The translations under genes were made by a program, and so were the position numbers. Below, in pieces: positions 50,112-61,883 of a stretch of DNA of 64,000 bases. Below the pieces are notes generated by a model that searched no databases, was not told the DNA's origin, and worked only from the letters and a program-made list of their open reading frames with translations. How positions within the stretch are numbered: the first letter of the stretch is position 1; each line of letters begins with the position of its first letter. The stretch lies in NCBI GenBank assembly GCA_013423325.1, contig BLJB01000048.1:1-64000 (forward strand). Direction: 5' to 3'. This stretch comes from Usnea hakonensis. Taxonomy: Eukaryota > Ascomycota > Lecanoromycetes > Lecanorales > Parmeliaceae.

Positions 50112-51911
50112 TTAAAAAGTAATTTTCACAACCTGAGGCGCAGCGTCCTCGAACCACTTCTCACCGAGCGCATTAGTCCCGAACATCCCAATACGATGAA
50201 ACGTTCCCCCAGCCGCAGCGCTCACAAGAACAAGGCCCCGTTGATTTCCAACGTAGCCTTCTCGCACCCGCGACGTGATCTCTAAGCAATGGACGGAGCG
50301 GTATTCCGGATAATGCTCGTGTTCCAAAGCATCGAGAACGCACGTCCCGAAATCCACATCCATCTCATGGCACCCGGGAATCAACAGAGTGAGTGGGGCA
50401 AAGGGGCCCAATTTGGATATACTTTTCCAATTTTCTTCTTTCACCACCTGGTGGAGGGCCTTTTCAGATTTATATAGCAACCGAGACTTTATGTGCAATA
50501 AGGCTGTCTTCATACGTCCGCAGACTGTCAGTACTGCAGCCTTCACCGTCGTCAATAGCGTGGAAGGCTTCTCAGTTACAACGACGCAACCAATGACCTC
50601 AAAAACGTCCGCCACGAACGGCGAATGTGAAAGCGCGCGGTGGTTGGCTACTGTTCCATCGACGGAAGCCCACGACTGTGTTCGTGCTCGGTACTTTGGT
50701 CTTGGTAGAAGTGTAATAGAGGGACGGGAGATACTGGTCGGGTCGCGCGACTCTGCTATCATTGACGAGAACTCTGCGCGGGGATGGAATACCTTTCCAA
50801 GCAGCTCCTCGGCTAAGTGGCTCCTCCATAGTCCCGCGCAATACTGATCACCGGTCTTGAGATGGTATAATTTAGCTATTCCGCCGATGGCGCGGAGTTT
50901 ATCTTTAGATTTTGTGAGGGAGCGAAGATTGTATTCTCGGACTATGCTGAGCCATGGATACCAGGTATCATAGCTTTGCAAGGTTGGTTCTCCATTGATA
51001 GTTCAGCTAGAGATTCTTGGCGAAAGGTGGGGAGGAAGTTGCTTCATTTGATCACGTCTAGTTGATGAGGGCCACTTCCTATCTTCCGTATCGCCGCCGT
51101 GGGTGAGCTCGGTGGTTTCGCACAGCCAGCGTAAGTGATTCCTGGAATATATCAACTTACGTGATGAGAGTAAGCGCTCTTCTAAAGTCCAAGCGCGGTC
51201 GTTCCGGGATCTTCTAGGGGATCATAGAGAGTCCATTCGTTTGGCTCGCTTTGTCTTGAAAACATGTGCCCCTTTCAAAAATCCGGACCAGGGTAGGGTG
51301 TACACAGATCTGGAGAAGATGGAAGCTCTCGAGTATGAAGGAAAGCCAGCGTTGCAATGAGCGGCTGTGGCAGCGATGATTGCGCAATGAGCGTTGGAAA
51401 GTATCCGCCTCATTTGCAGGATCTCATTGTACTTGTTATCGTCGTCATCCTCAATAATATATAACGCATCAGTCCAGAGGTAGCGAAGTCCAAGTTCATG
51501 AGCTACAATGATACCATCTCGTAACGTGAGAGGGAAAGACATGAGCGGTATATTCATCAGCATTCCCTTAAAGGACTCTTTCGTAGCTATCAAATTTGGA
51601 TATTATTTAGGACCCCAGCAGTAGCTCAACGCCGCGTATAAGTGCTCTTAGTATTGAGTCATACATAGGTATATAGCGTCAAGATTTTCTACCTTTAAGC
51701 AGCGAGTTAGCATAGCATTCGTTCCCAACTGGGAGCAATCCCCATGATCTGCACAGCACTTTCCAAGCCAGGACTTTGCGGTATCGAAGCTCTTAGACGA
51801 ACCCACAGCCACTTCGACAGGCCCAGTCTTGACGACACGCGCTGCTAGATCGTCTGCGGTACTCGTCTCAGATACTGTCCTTGGGGGCGAAGAGCTAGGA
51901 TACCCAGTCAC
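50112..51911 (-). pseudogene. HET-domain (heterokaryon incompatibility) pseudogene
   Basis: Pieces of one HET protein follow each other on the minus strand. Near 51800 there is the pre-HET Cys/His region (CCADHGDCSQL). Then come LSYCWGPK, the LPLTLRD-like FPLTLRDGIIVAHELGLRYLW and the IIxDDxxD core, with SNAHCAIIAATAAHCNAGF. A later piece carries RAWTLEERLLSS, and the C-terminal region runs from about 50980 (SYDTWYPWLSIVREYNLRSLT) to 50112. In-frame TAA codons lie at about 51660 and 51610, one frame change lies near 51200-51230, and a TGA lies before the C-terminal piece. The TAA stops sit where Gln or Glu would be normal. HET proteins trigger cell death after fusion of incompatible hyphae; this copy cannot encode a full product. 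The true start is not identified. Confidence 0.85.
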
Positions 51912-52375
51912 TAGTGTTATGCTTTGGATGCTAAATATTCTATCCGTGATAAGAACTATGTATAGCTATCCCTTTATATAATGATAAGGCTATCCAAGAG
52001 GAAGGATAAGCAGAGCATTATTAGATTGGCACATATTGTGACCTTGCAGCTATATAGCCCATCACTTGCTGGATGCTCTGCTTCCTTCGTCCGCTCGCAA
52101 GCTAGCCCTCTGCTGATACGTTGTTTGTACCTTGCGGGATGCGAAACTCCTTGCGTAGCATCCCGCAACATATCAGCACACGCAAGCAGCCCAAGAAGGA
52201 TGGCAGGGGCTTCTGTTTAATCTGCTATCGCACTGCTGTGCTTCGCTTGGGCTTTTCGCAGCAACCGAAGGAAGGGAGTAGGCCATCTAGATATGTGATC
52301 TTAATATCCATGTAGGCAGGTAGGTAATCTTAACACTTGTATATATAGATGGTGGTATAGGTAATCTTAATACCT
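51912..52375. other. intergenic
   Basis: No gene recognised. It is upstream of the HET relic, so the missing N-terminus of that relic, if any remains, would lie here. Confidence 0.35.
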
Positions 52376-52819
52376 TTACAGGTAGAAACCAGATAGATAA
52401 TGCACGAATACGTCAAAAGCAATCAAGCCTATAAGCGCTATAGCCACGATACAATTCCACGCCAAAGAATTCTTCCAGGTTCTTTGGGATTGTGGTAAGT
52501 TCCCGAACCGTCTACCCATCCAATTTAGGTGCAGAGCCGCCTCTTCATCTGGCACTGACATCGAGATAAAACCAAACAACCAAACTATGATAGTGGTAAG
52601 GAAGAACCACTCAGCGTAAAAACTAAAGACCTCACTTGTTGTCTGGTATGAAAATTGGTTCTTGATGTTCAGGTTGACTATAAATCCCAAGTATGGAAAC
52701 AGATACAAAAGATCTCCTGCGAAAGTCAAGGATGCACAGTACATCAACAGAACAGTTTTGCGGAGCCAGCGGTATTGGTAGGGAGATTTGCTACTCTGTG
52801 GCGAATTCTGAATACTCAT
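52376..52819 (-). CDS. small multi-pass membrane protein, unknown
   Basis: A minus-strand frame of 147 residues from the ATG at 52819. It has about four hydrophobic segments: LLMYCASLTFAGDLLYLF, PYLGFIVNL, WFFLTTIIVWLFGFISMSV and CIVAIALIGLIAFDVFVHYL, with basic and polar connectors (WMGRRFGNLPQSQRTWKN). The open frame extends upstream to about 52936 without an ATG. The next stop (in GACTGA) prevents joining it to the preceding gene by any AG I can see. I recognise no family. It could be a 3' exon set of an unrecognised gene or a stand-alone gene. It follows the membrane-protein gene at 53016-54462 on the same strand after about 200 bp. Confidence 0.5.
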   Translation of the reverse strand: MSIQNSPQSSKSPYQYRWLRKTVLLMYCASLTFAGDLLYLFPYLGFIVNLNIKNQFSYQTTSEVFSFYAEWFFLTTIIVWLFGFISMSVPDEEAALHLNWMGRRFGNLPQSQRTWKNSLAWNCIVAIALIGLIAFDVFVHYLSGFYL

Positions 52820-53015
52820 ATAAACGAAGTTGGGGTTGACGAGCGAAGTATGCGTGTTCGGCCTCAAGGTGGAGGAAGGAAGGGTATTCGGCGGGGAAAA
52901 ACTCTCTGGAGAAGGACCCGAGTCAGAATTTTGCACATGGTGAATTCAGTCTGCAGGGTAGAGGGAGCTCGCAGTTGCGCTTATCAATAGAAAAATGCCA
53001 CGTAATGACTACTCG

Positions 53016-54462
53016 TCAGGGCAAGCGACTGGCATACCAGTCGATGCTGAGCTTGTGGTTCGTCAAAGACTGGGCCACAGTACGGCTCTGAGCTAAGGAA
53101 TAGCCTAGTCATTCTTTCATGTGTGCGGTTGTGCGCTTTGAATGCGTAATTCCAGTGAAAAGGATCCGTAACGAGACGAGTGGGAATGTGACTGACCGTA
53201 GACAGCTTCAGAGAAAGTGATAAAAGGCAGCAAAAGAAGTATAACCGCGATCACTTGCCCGAAAGCCCACGTACTATCTCCAGAGTTTAAAGTGAGGAGA
53301 AATCCGGAACGGTAATAATATACTACTGATCGGTGGTTGATCACTCGCATCGTTCCCCATACAAGAGCCACGGTTAGCCACGTAATCTTGCGATTTGATC
53401 AGCTACGAGACTCTATCAAAATGAGGTGTCGGAGAAAAACAGACCTCCCAAAGCATTGAAGTGTATAAGTCGACAGCGGCTTTGGTAACATAGTACTGGG
53501 ATAGTAGTATCCTATATGCAACAACAATACAAAGTCTGACAGATCTTCCAGATGAGTGAAGGGCACGATCTTTCACATTATTCAGCCACCGGTTGTAGAT
53601 AGTGCTTGGACAGTTCCTAAAAAGGTTCCGGAAACTTGCTTGCGCCTTTGGATACAGCTGAATCACTCGAGTCAGATAGCTGGTTACTAGAAACGTGGCC
53701 GTGATTGCTATGTAGAAGCTGTTGTAGACAGGAGGAGTTCTGTATGGGCCTGGGTCTGCAGAAACGACGTCTATGGGGCGGTATAAACACAACGCAGGCA
53801 TTTCAGGACTGACGAATTCCCATCCTGTGGAGCCCAAAGCAATGGCTAGGATCGTGGCATTGATAGTCATGCAGGATAGTCTCCAAATCCTCAAAGCAGG
53901 CCGCTGTTGAAAGTAATTTCGAAGACATGTAAGAGTAGTCAGGTGTGTGATTGACGAGAACCAGGCGAGATCTACCGTGATCTGCCAATTGTATACAGTC
54001 ATAGGCTGACATGAGACCAGTTGACTGTATCCACTGACGAGGATAGCAATACCAGTGACGCTTTGTAGATCACTAAACGCTAGCACCGCCGTTCGGAGTG
54101 GCTCGCTCCACTTCTTTTCTGAGATGTGGCCAATCCAGGCCAAAGATGCCCCTAGCTTTTTCAGGTACATCCCATCGACGGGATTGACGGAAGGGATGTT
54201 GTGATCCTCATGGTGTTGAGACGATACTTCCGGGTCGATTGTATAGTATGCGAGGCAAAGCACGAGTGTCAACCATCCAGAGATTGCGAATGCTAGAAGA
54301 ACCTGTTATAACATAGATTAGATCGTGGAAAAAGTAACCAAGGCTGTTATGATGGGCGAGAAGAAGCCTTACACCGACACCTGTTATATCCGGATCTGGG
54401 GTGACCAGTTGATTCAGATCACTAAGATATTGTTCGCAATTTATGACTGTGCAGTTGCCCAT
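53016..54462 (-). CDS. fungal multi-pass membrane protein (family member B)
   Basis: Four exons, 54462-54373, 54302-53445, 53386-53197 and 53092-53016, give 404 residues. The start region ends in DPDITGVG, after which membrane segments follow (LLAFAISGWLTLVLCLAYY, LQSVTGIAILVSGYSQLV, ITVDLAWFSSITHLTTL, TINATILAIALGSTGW, YIAITATFLVTSYL, ITWLTVALVWGTM, GQVIAVILLLLPFITF). Intron 1 falls just after PDI-TGVG in phase 0, and the last intron falls after the final helix in phase 1, the same two places as in the gene at 6900-8774, so both belong to one family. Reading through the last donor would give an alternative tail ending at 53117. Compared with member A, the Cys-rich N-terminal domain is missing, and in-frame codons continue upstream of the ATG, so extra 5' exons are possible. 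Function unknown. Confidence 0.75.
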
Positions 54463-56138
54463 ACTTGGTGGAAGACTCTGGATGGTGAGGTCGGAGAAAG
54501 AAAGAACGCAGAATTTTGAACGGCGGATTCAAGATCTTACGTCGAGACTGAGGCTGAGGCTGACAGCTCAACCCGAAAAGAGGCAGATGCGGCGAGGCTA
54601 AATAAGCTATCTCAGTCTCTGCATATCTTGGTGGTTGACTTAGGCTAGTCTTGCCCTTTGGGCTCGAACTGTCTGATAAGTAAAATTGTGGTGACTGGCT
54701 CAACCTAAAGGCTGCAGAGTCATCAGATGCACTCAAAAAGGCTGAGTCGCAATAAGACGTCTGCATGAGTCGTCCAATGTATGATTTAGCCGTAAACAAA
54801 AAGTTTGATTGGCCTGTCTAGCACCAAGTTCGCTCTATCTTAGTGCTAGAAGACTCCCATATCTATCGATATAGACCTGTAAATATTTACTCTTTAGACT
54901 CTTCATATATGCCCACTGCGCACCTCATTTTCCAACACGAATCATGGTAGTAGTGCTCATAGTATGAACTGAATATGTATTCCGTAGAAAGAAGTAAGGT
55001 AATTACAAGTGGGTGCGAGGGGTGGGTTTCACAATGAAGTGCCAAGGCCGTAAGGCTTGGCGCGCTAAGCTCAATTGGGCCAAAACAGTCTCAACATAAG
55101 GAGAAGCACGCTTGAAACCATGACACCTTTATTTCAAACGACATCAATCATAGCAGAGACATCAGTTACGGAAGAATTGTTCGTCAATATTTCTAAGACT
55201 TGTAACCAAGTTCGGAGTAGAAATCACACTGCTGAACATGACTTGAACTTCCGCTATGTTCTTCGTACATATTTGTCAGGCTCGACCTGGACACCCCCAC
55301 CCCCAGAACGCCGAGTGGATTACACCTCTGACATTACTTTTGCCATTGCCTCTATCCACCAGGTTTCTCGTGTAGCCCCTGCTCAGATCCCGATATGCGT
55401 ATTTGGTCCATTCCTCTGCATTTGATATATATAGCACTCCATAAGATTTTGTAGATGGAGAGGATCGACAAGTGTAGAATTGAGCCCGGAGAATGCACCA
55501 AACGCATGATTTAGATCCTGAACAAGCTGATGGAATAGGTCAAGAGAATTAGGAGTGTAGCAGGTAGGTCCAGCAAGTCCGCCTTTCGCGCGAGCTGACA
55601 TGGTTTGAGCGCTCCGATTTGCTGTAGCATGCCAAGGAATCAACAAGAAGTCTGCCTGTAAGGGAATACAATAAGACTTTGTTTAGGAGGTTTCGAGGTC
55701 CAGACGAGGTACTGCGAAATAGACCAGCGGAGTTCAAGACCAGTGAAGTGCACTCAATAGCTGCGTGGATGGTAATACGAGTCTATGCCGTTCACATAAA
55801 GCCATTTGGTGTGCTCGAACTAAGATGAATGGTCTTCCTTGTCTTCCTTGCTTTCCGCGGTCGCTCCTCTGGGCGAACCAATCAACAGCTTGACATTGCT
55901 GACCGGGAATCCGGAAAACTGATCGGAACTTTCACAGCCGGAATTTGCCGAAATGGCTGACGTCAACCCTCCCTGTCCCGCTGTTCCGAAATAGAGAATC
56001 TAGTTCTGAAATGTTTTCTAAAATACGAAAAGATTAAATAAATATAAAAAAAGAGTTAGAGTAGGATTCTCAAGACAACTTCTCACCTCTTGACATACCA
56101 AATCAATTGATCCAGTCAAAGTCATCGAAAACAACAAT
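54463..56138. other. 1.7 kb gene-poor region
   Basis: No recognisable gene. The minus-strand frame 55383-55646 (72 residues from its ATG) and the plus-strand frame 55075-55425 overlap at the ends and match nothing I know. The right end carries the promoter of the DUF1264 gene. Confidence 0.35.
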
Positions 56139-57019
56139 ATGTCCGCTACCGAATCGGCCCCAAATGTTGTGAGCAAACTACGAAGACCCTTCTGATATCG
56201 ACTTTGACCAACCAATTCATTCTGACTTTGTAGGAATTCAAACCACTTCACAATGTATGCGAGTTCCTCAACGCTTTACACATTTACGCGGACGAGGCAC
56301 GTAACGGAGTAACTCGTTTTGTTGAAGCCAATCACTACTGCTCGCATGTCCGTAAAGACCTTCGTCAATGCCTCATATACGATACCAATGAGAAAGATGC
56401 AAGATTAATTGGGGTGGAATATATGGTCCCTAAGCGTGTCTATGAGACACTAGATCCAGAGGAACAGAAACTCTGGTGAGATGCACAATTCATGCACTAC
56501 TCCACAAAACGGTTTCACAACTGACCACGCTAGGCACTCCCATGAATTTGAGGTCAAATCCGGTATGCTCGTGCTTCCAAAACCTTCCGGCATATCATCC
56601 GAAGAATGGGAAAAGGCCGAGGTCGACGCTATGAACGAGGTCATTGGACTCTACGGGAAGACTTGGCATTTCTGGCAGGTCGATAAGGGTGACGAGCTGC
56701 CGTTAGGTGAGCTTTTCTTAGATAAAGAAAACGATGTACTGTTTTCAGCTGATCATGTTGCAAGGCCGCCCCACTTTAATGGGCTCAATCACAAATTCAG
56801 CACAAGTCGATCTGGCTGACTCGTTGGCAAAGAGGAATGAAAAACATGGTGTCCACCATGAAGACAAGGCGACGGCAAGGAAACATATTGAGCCTCCCGG
56901 CATTCACCAGCGTACGTTTCCTCAGCTGTTAACAATTCTGCGGTTATTGGCAAATATGCAAGTAGGCTAACCCTCTCACAGACGCCGATTCTTGGTGGAA
57001 GGAAGCTGGATTACACTGA
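56139..57019 (+). CDS. DUF1264 (oil body-associated protein-like)
   Basis: Five exons, 56139-56168, 56234-56475, 56534-56706, 56765-56911 and 56982-57019, give 209 residues, the usual family length. Family blocks are FKPLHNVCEFLNALHIYADE, VEANHYCSHVRKDLRQCLIYD, ARLIGVEYMVPKRVYETL, EEQKLWHSHEFEVKSGML, VIGLYGKTWHFWQVDKGD-LPLG and the C-terminal WWKEAGLH. Plant homologues (OBAP1) associate with lipid droplets and affect their stability; fungal members are uncharacterised. All four introns are canonical, and three of the joins restore conserved residues, for example LW|HSHEFEV and HQ|HADSWW. No functional partner is nearby. Confidence 0.92.
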
Positions 57020-58507
57020 AGCCTGGAACATGATATGTGTTGTTTTCCTACTCTAAGAAATGATACTACCGTAGACATCTCAGCTCCTTTAGAAATGGAC
57101 TCCTCAGCAGTAGGGATCTGACACTTTGATAACAATGATTGCGCAAATAGTATCAAGTCTTCGCTAGATATCCAATGTGCCTTGCAATGCATGCCGTATC
57201 GTTTCTTAGTGTATGTGCGTCCTATTCAGAACTCCAGTAGAAGGATCTTGACAAAACTCAGACGGGGAATCAGTCAACGATAACCCGGTTATACTTACCT
57301 GCGCAACGATACTCGTGCAATCCAGAAGTAAGTAGCGACGCTAACGCAGCGTCGGAAAGGTAACCAATAAACTCGCTTCATTCCCCGCAAAATCGTGCTG
57401 AAACACATCTTATTTTAGTGATTTTTATGAGAAAGGCCTGCCTCGGGAAGATTTTCTCCTACTCATAATCAAAAATGACAACGATAATGGCTACATGCGT
57501 GTGTACGTACAATCCGATTATTGCACTGTCTTTACTGACTGCCTAGGGACACTCAACAACTTTCCAACTAATCACCGTCGCCCCTAGAGAGGTGATAATG
57601 TCACATTCGCCCTCCGGCAGACAGACACCTCCCAATCCCCTCTTACCGGTCGGTGTTGCTCTACTATTAGTACGTTGCTTCGATTCCAGCCACCAATCGA
57701 GTACCATTCGTCCTTGGCAGCTATGGTGAATGGAGTCGTAGCAGTAGCGGGGGCCTCTGATAGCTCGGAATCGTCATCACTGAATGCCATGGGTTGTTGA
57801 ATAATGAGTAATGATGCTTCGCTTTGGTTTGAAAAAGTCTTTTTCTCGGCCCGATACTGAGAATACGCAGGGCGTGCTCAGATATTCACAATAATTTCGT
57901 CCCATTGCTTCCATCCAAGTACGATGGTTGATATACCCGAGAAGCATCGTGAAGTCGCACATGACCTTTTCACAATCCAAATTCTCGAACATCGAGAAGC
58001 CTCGCTACCAGTCAAGGGCAATAACCCCACGAAAAGATCATCGTCACTTTTACCCGAGGAGCGCCGAGTCGATCCACGTGGAAAACTGCGGAGCGGGAAC
58101 TTTGCCATACTACCTCTAGCCGAATCGTAGCCTTCGAAGAATTTAGATCACCTTTCGATGATCCGGAACAACTCGGCAACCTTAACAAATCACAAGCGTT
58201 GGCGTTACCGATTCGTGCTATCTCAACATGTGACAAATACCTAGGTACATGACTCCAGATTCGTTAGCGCACTTTAGTTCCGGGGCGGTGATGCTCGGTC
58301 AGGGACTGAGGTCGTATATTGAGAGCATCGAAGCTTTTCCCTCTCTCGCTATAGTTTCATGCCAAGATCTCTTTGCTCCTCTCCTTCCCACCTACACCTG
58401 GATACAAAAATTTGGGCGTTGTACGCACAGTACCGATCAGACAGAGGATATCACGCTAAAGAAAATTGCCCACGTCTACTCGAATCGTCGACCCATCCGC
58501 AGCTACG
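57020..58507. other. 1.5 kb gene-poor region
   Basis: No recognisable gene. A minus-strand frame at 57584-57790 begins MAFSDDDSELSEAPA and could be a 5' exon, but I find no continuation. Plus-strand frames at 57924-58548 are unconvincing. Confidence 0.35.
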
Positions 58508-59552
58508 ATGAATATCGACGGCTATGCTCTCGTCACCGGAGCGGGTGAGCATAGAACTTCTTCCCTCCTGCTGCTTGCACGACTAATTAGAAACTTAGGT
58601 AGTGGCATCGGGCTAGCATGCGCCCGGCTCTACGCAATCGAGGGGGCCGCCGGCGTCGCCTTCGCAGACGTGAACCGAGCCTCCGCCGAGAAAGCAGCCG
58701 CCGACAGCACATCCATCGCCACAAACCCCGACTACCGTGCTATAGTGATTGAAGTCGACGTCACCGATCCGGCCCAAGTTGAGAAGATGGTCTCTAAAGC
58801 CAGCAAGGAGTTTGGGAGGATCGACTATGCCGTCAACAGTGCAGGGGTCAGTTAGCCGGACCAATCCGTTCCCCACGCGCCCCTTCTTCTGCTTCTTCCT
58901 GATTCATGCTGAAGACCCACTCCCCCAGGTCGCACACAAAGCGCGCGCCGACATCGCACAAAGTTCCATCGATGATTTCGAACGCGTATTGAAAGTCAAT
59001 GTAAAGGGCCTGCACCTTGCCCTTCGTGCCGAAACGGCCGCCATGAAATCGCAGGAGCCACGAGTCCTCAGCCGTTCAAATCCCCAGCGTGGCAAAACGC
59101 GCGGTGTCATCATCAACTTGGGATCTGTCGCGTCGCACGTCGGCGCACCCTATGTGGGCGCCTACGTCACCTCCAAGCACGCCATACTCGGCCTGACCAA
59201 GACTGCGGGTTCGTTGCCAACCAACCCATTTTCTGTCCTTTTGTCATTCGTCCGTCCATGATGATGGGTAGTCCACCATAGCTGACTGGGATATCCATCG
59301 GATCTAGGCATCGAATGCGCTGAGCATGACATTCGAGTGAATTGCGTGTGTCCTGCTTGGGTGGCGACGCCGATGGTGCCGGAGGGTCTGAGGGAGCAGC
59401 TGGGCAAGACGGTGCCGCTCGGACGGATTGCCCAGCCCGAAGAAATTGCCGACGTGGTGATGTTCCTGAGTAGTCCGAGATCGAGCTATGTGGTCGCTGT
59501 GGGGTGGTTGGTGGATGGTGGGTTGTCTGCGCCTAGGGTGGATATTGTGTAG
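58508..59552 (+). CDS. short-chain dehydrogenase/reductase (classical SDR)
   Basis: Four exons, 58508-58544, 58599-58846, 58929-59208 and 59308-59552, give 269 residues. The classical SDR pattern is complete: cofactor motif TGAGSGIG split by intron 1, acidic FADVN at the end of strand 2 (suggesting NAD), DVTD, NSAG before intron 2, the catalytic Ser in INLGSVASHVG, YVTSK with catalytic Tyr and Lys, and NCVCPAWVATPM. It would oxidise or reduce a small alcohol/ketone in the cytosol; the substrate is not predictable. It lies directly upstream of broken BAHD acyltransferase and PKS fragments, so it may be a surviving tailoring gene of a decayed cluster. The intron 3 donor is GTTCGT, which is weak but required by the frame. 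Confidence 0.92.
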
Positions 59553-59800
59553 TTGTGGGTGAGGGACGGGAGCCTTTGGGCGTTTTCGTCTTGGTCGAGA
59601 TGTGTTCAGACTACCGATCAGTGTGAAGGTACGCTGAGAGTCTGCTTGATACTTACTAAGAGTAAGTCTTTAAAGTGATGAAGATTGTAGTGGAAATCAA
59701 TCTTATTATTTCCTCAAGCGGTACAATAAACCCAAGCATGATCAAGAGTCCTGCTTCGGCGGAGTTCACAATAGACTTGCTTTAATGGTGATATGATATC

Positions 59801-60100
59801 CTATAGTCCTGGGACGGCAAACAATTCGGGGATGTAAGTGAAATACTCTGAGAGACTTTCGATTCCGGCATACGGTGAACCTTCCATCAATGGTGTTCGA
59901 TCCAGCATTTCAGCAGTGACCATACTTGAGCCATCTTCGTCCCTACAGTAAGCAGCCCAGATTCTGCAACTGCACAAGCACCTGTACCATCCACAATACA
60001 ATGATCCATGCAAAACACAAAGATAATTCCCGTTTGACGAAAAGGAGTTGGGCAAGTTAAGTAAGTAGCAAGCGTCATAGTCCTTGTAATAGGCCATCAA
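59801..60100 (-). pseudogene. BAHD-type acyltransferase fragment
   Basis: The minus strand keeps the middle part of a trichothecene-3-O-acetyltransferase-like (BAHD/transferase family) enzyme. TGIIFVFCMDHCIVDGTGA contains the HxxxDG catalytic motif. It is followed, after a change of frame near 59960, by WAAYCRDEDGSSMV and AEMLDRTPLMEGSPYAG. Both the N-terminal third and the C-terminal DFGWG region are absent. Such enzymes acetylate or acylate secondary metabolites. The remnant ends about 15 bp from the start of a PKS fragment on the other strand. Confidence 0.75.
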
Positions 60101-60114
60101 TACTAATCACAGCC

Positions 60115-60780
60115 CCTCTAATCGGCGATTTCTACCAAGAGGGTCCCAATAGCCCATGGGAAGAGAAACTACACAAGAATCTCCAGCCAATTACGCAAGA
60201 ACGGCGTCCGCTCAAGCTGACAGTCGCCAACCCAGGTTTCTTAGATATCTCATGCTTTGTGGACGTTGAAAATGCCACCCAAGAACTTCAAGATGGTGAG
60301 ATAGAAATCGACATCAGGACTCAATATCAAAGATGTCATTCTTGCGCTTGGACAACTGGGCGGCAACCATCTTGGTCAAGAGTACTGCGGCGTTGTTACA
60401 AAAGTCGGTCGCGAGGTCACTAGGGTGCAGCCCGGTGATCGCGTCTGTGTCGTGGCATCACAAACTCAGGGCGATGCCCAGACCACCACGCCGTGTGCAT
60501 AACTAGAATCCATGTCCTACGCCGAAGGAGCCTCGCTTCCTGTCATCTATTGCAGGGCTTATTATTGCTTAGTCCGCCTGCAACGCGACGAAACGATCAT
60601 AATACATGCAGCAGCCGGAGGTGGCGGCCAAGCGGCCATCATGCTAGCATAAATATTTGGGGCAAAGTTCTTTGCAACAGTTGGCCATGCCGATAAGAAG
60701 GGTTTTTTGATGCAGACCTACGGTATCCCTGGAGATAACATCTTCTATCCCATCGTCCGGTGGATTAGGTTCAAGACAAC
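60115..60780 (+). pseudogene. highly reducing PKS fragment (enoyl-reductase region)
   Basis: The plus strand carries the linker and N-terminal half of the enoyl-reductase domain of a fungal reducing polyketide synthase. PLKLTVANPGFLDISCFVD is followed, after a frame change near 60310, by GLNIKDVILALGQLGGNHLG, VTRVQPGDRVCVVAS, MSYAEGASLPVIYC, IIHAAAGGGGQAAIMLA (NADPH-binding glycine motif region) and QTYGIPGDNIFY. In-frame TAA codons lie at about 60499 and 60652, the latter where Gln is usual (MLAQ). Nothing of the KS, AT, DH, KR or ACP domains is present. The right boundary runs into very AT-rich DNA. This is a dead remnant of a polyketide cluster. Confidence 0.88.
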
Positions 60781-61883
60781 ATGGGCGGTATATTGAATTT
60801 TTAAAATTGACATATATAGATCAAACCTTTAATTATAAAGTTATAGATCTTCTTAAGAAGAATAAGTTTAGTGCACCATTTTTAATAAAAGTAGTTATTA
60901 TTAAAGCGCAGTGAATTGAGAAAAGGGTCTGTTTTTTATGTTCGGTCGCTTACCCCTGAATAATGGGATAGCATGTGGTTGGTCGTGCTGATTTGGTAAG
61001 CGAAAATATTGTAAGGCCCATTTTGTGCTCTTTACCTCATGGGAACAACTCATTTACTTTATAATTTATCTCCCGCCTTCATTTGCAGACCTATTCAGCA
61101 TCAAACACAGTGTAGTACAATCTCCCTCCAACGCTATTTTCTCTTTTCCCCAGAGCGTGTAATGTATCTAGTTGGACGGGTAGGCACCAAGATTTCAGCA
61201 TGGGAAGGCGAAGTGCATACTATCTACTTGATGATTCTTGAATCAGACGACCTGCCGATCGGATAATGCCCTTGTCCGCAGTCCCGGCAAAGCGACGAGA
61301 GCTAGCAAGAGCGTTCCATTTGCCCAGAAAAATGCAAGGGGGGCTGCTTTGCAATTTTTTTTCCCTCGCGGTCTGCGTTCCTCCGGCAGATTATGTTCCA
61401 AAGGCCGCTGTGTTGGTTTCTCCTCGGTTAAGTACTTTTGCGGGCGCGTGGTGCAAAGGTTATATTGACTTTGGCTGACAGACTTTTTCATCTATTTTCC
61501 GCAGATCAATTTTCAGCTTGTTTATGTTTCCGTCTCACGAAGGTCGCGGTTCATGAGTGAAGCAAAGCTGCCGCCGGAAAAAGAAACGGGGTGAGCCGCT
61601 CATCGGCGATGATAGCAACATCTAACATTAGATGAATAGGTACCTTTCCGGTGCGGCTGACACCTACTAGTACCCTTTTTACTTAATCTTATAGACTTTC
61701 TTCAGCTGTCGCAGATTAAGGCTCAGATCTAGCAAGCATCTGAACGGGAAGGATGTTCCAAGCGTACCCGGTGGGGGCGGTGCACTGTTGGTATGGTATT
61801 GCAAGCATATAGAAAGGGCTCTGTCCGCATGCGAAATTCATTTCTGGGAAATAATTACCTAGAAGCCACAGGACTTCCGAAAT
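60781..61883. other. AT-rich then unremarkable intergenic region
   Basis: About 60790-60910 is very AT-rich (long A/T runs), unlike its surroundings, and may be RIP-altered repeat sequence. The rest holds short frames at 61039-61491 with no family match, and the promoter of the sulfotransferase-like gene. Confidence 0.4.

Noticed and set aside
50389..50847. 152-residue plus-strand frame
   Set aside because: Antisense to the C-terminal part of the HET pseudogene, which has clear family similarity.
55383..55646. Minus-strand frame with an ATG giving 72 residues
   Set aside because: Could be a small gene, but upstream frames do not join it by clear splice sites and I know no relative.
57584..57790. 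Minus-strand frame beginning with an acidic N-terminus
   Set aside because: Resembles a first exon but no downstream exon continues it.
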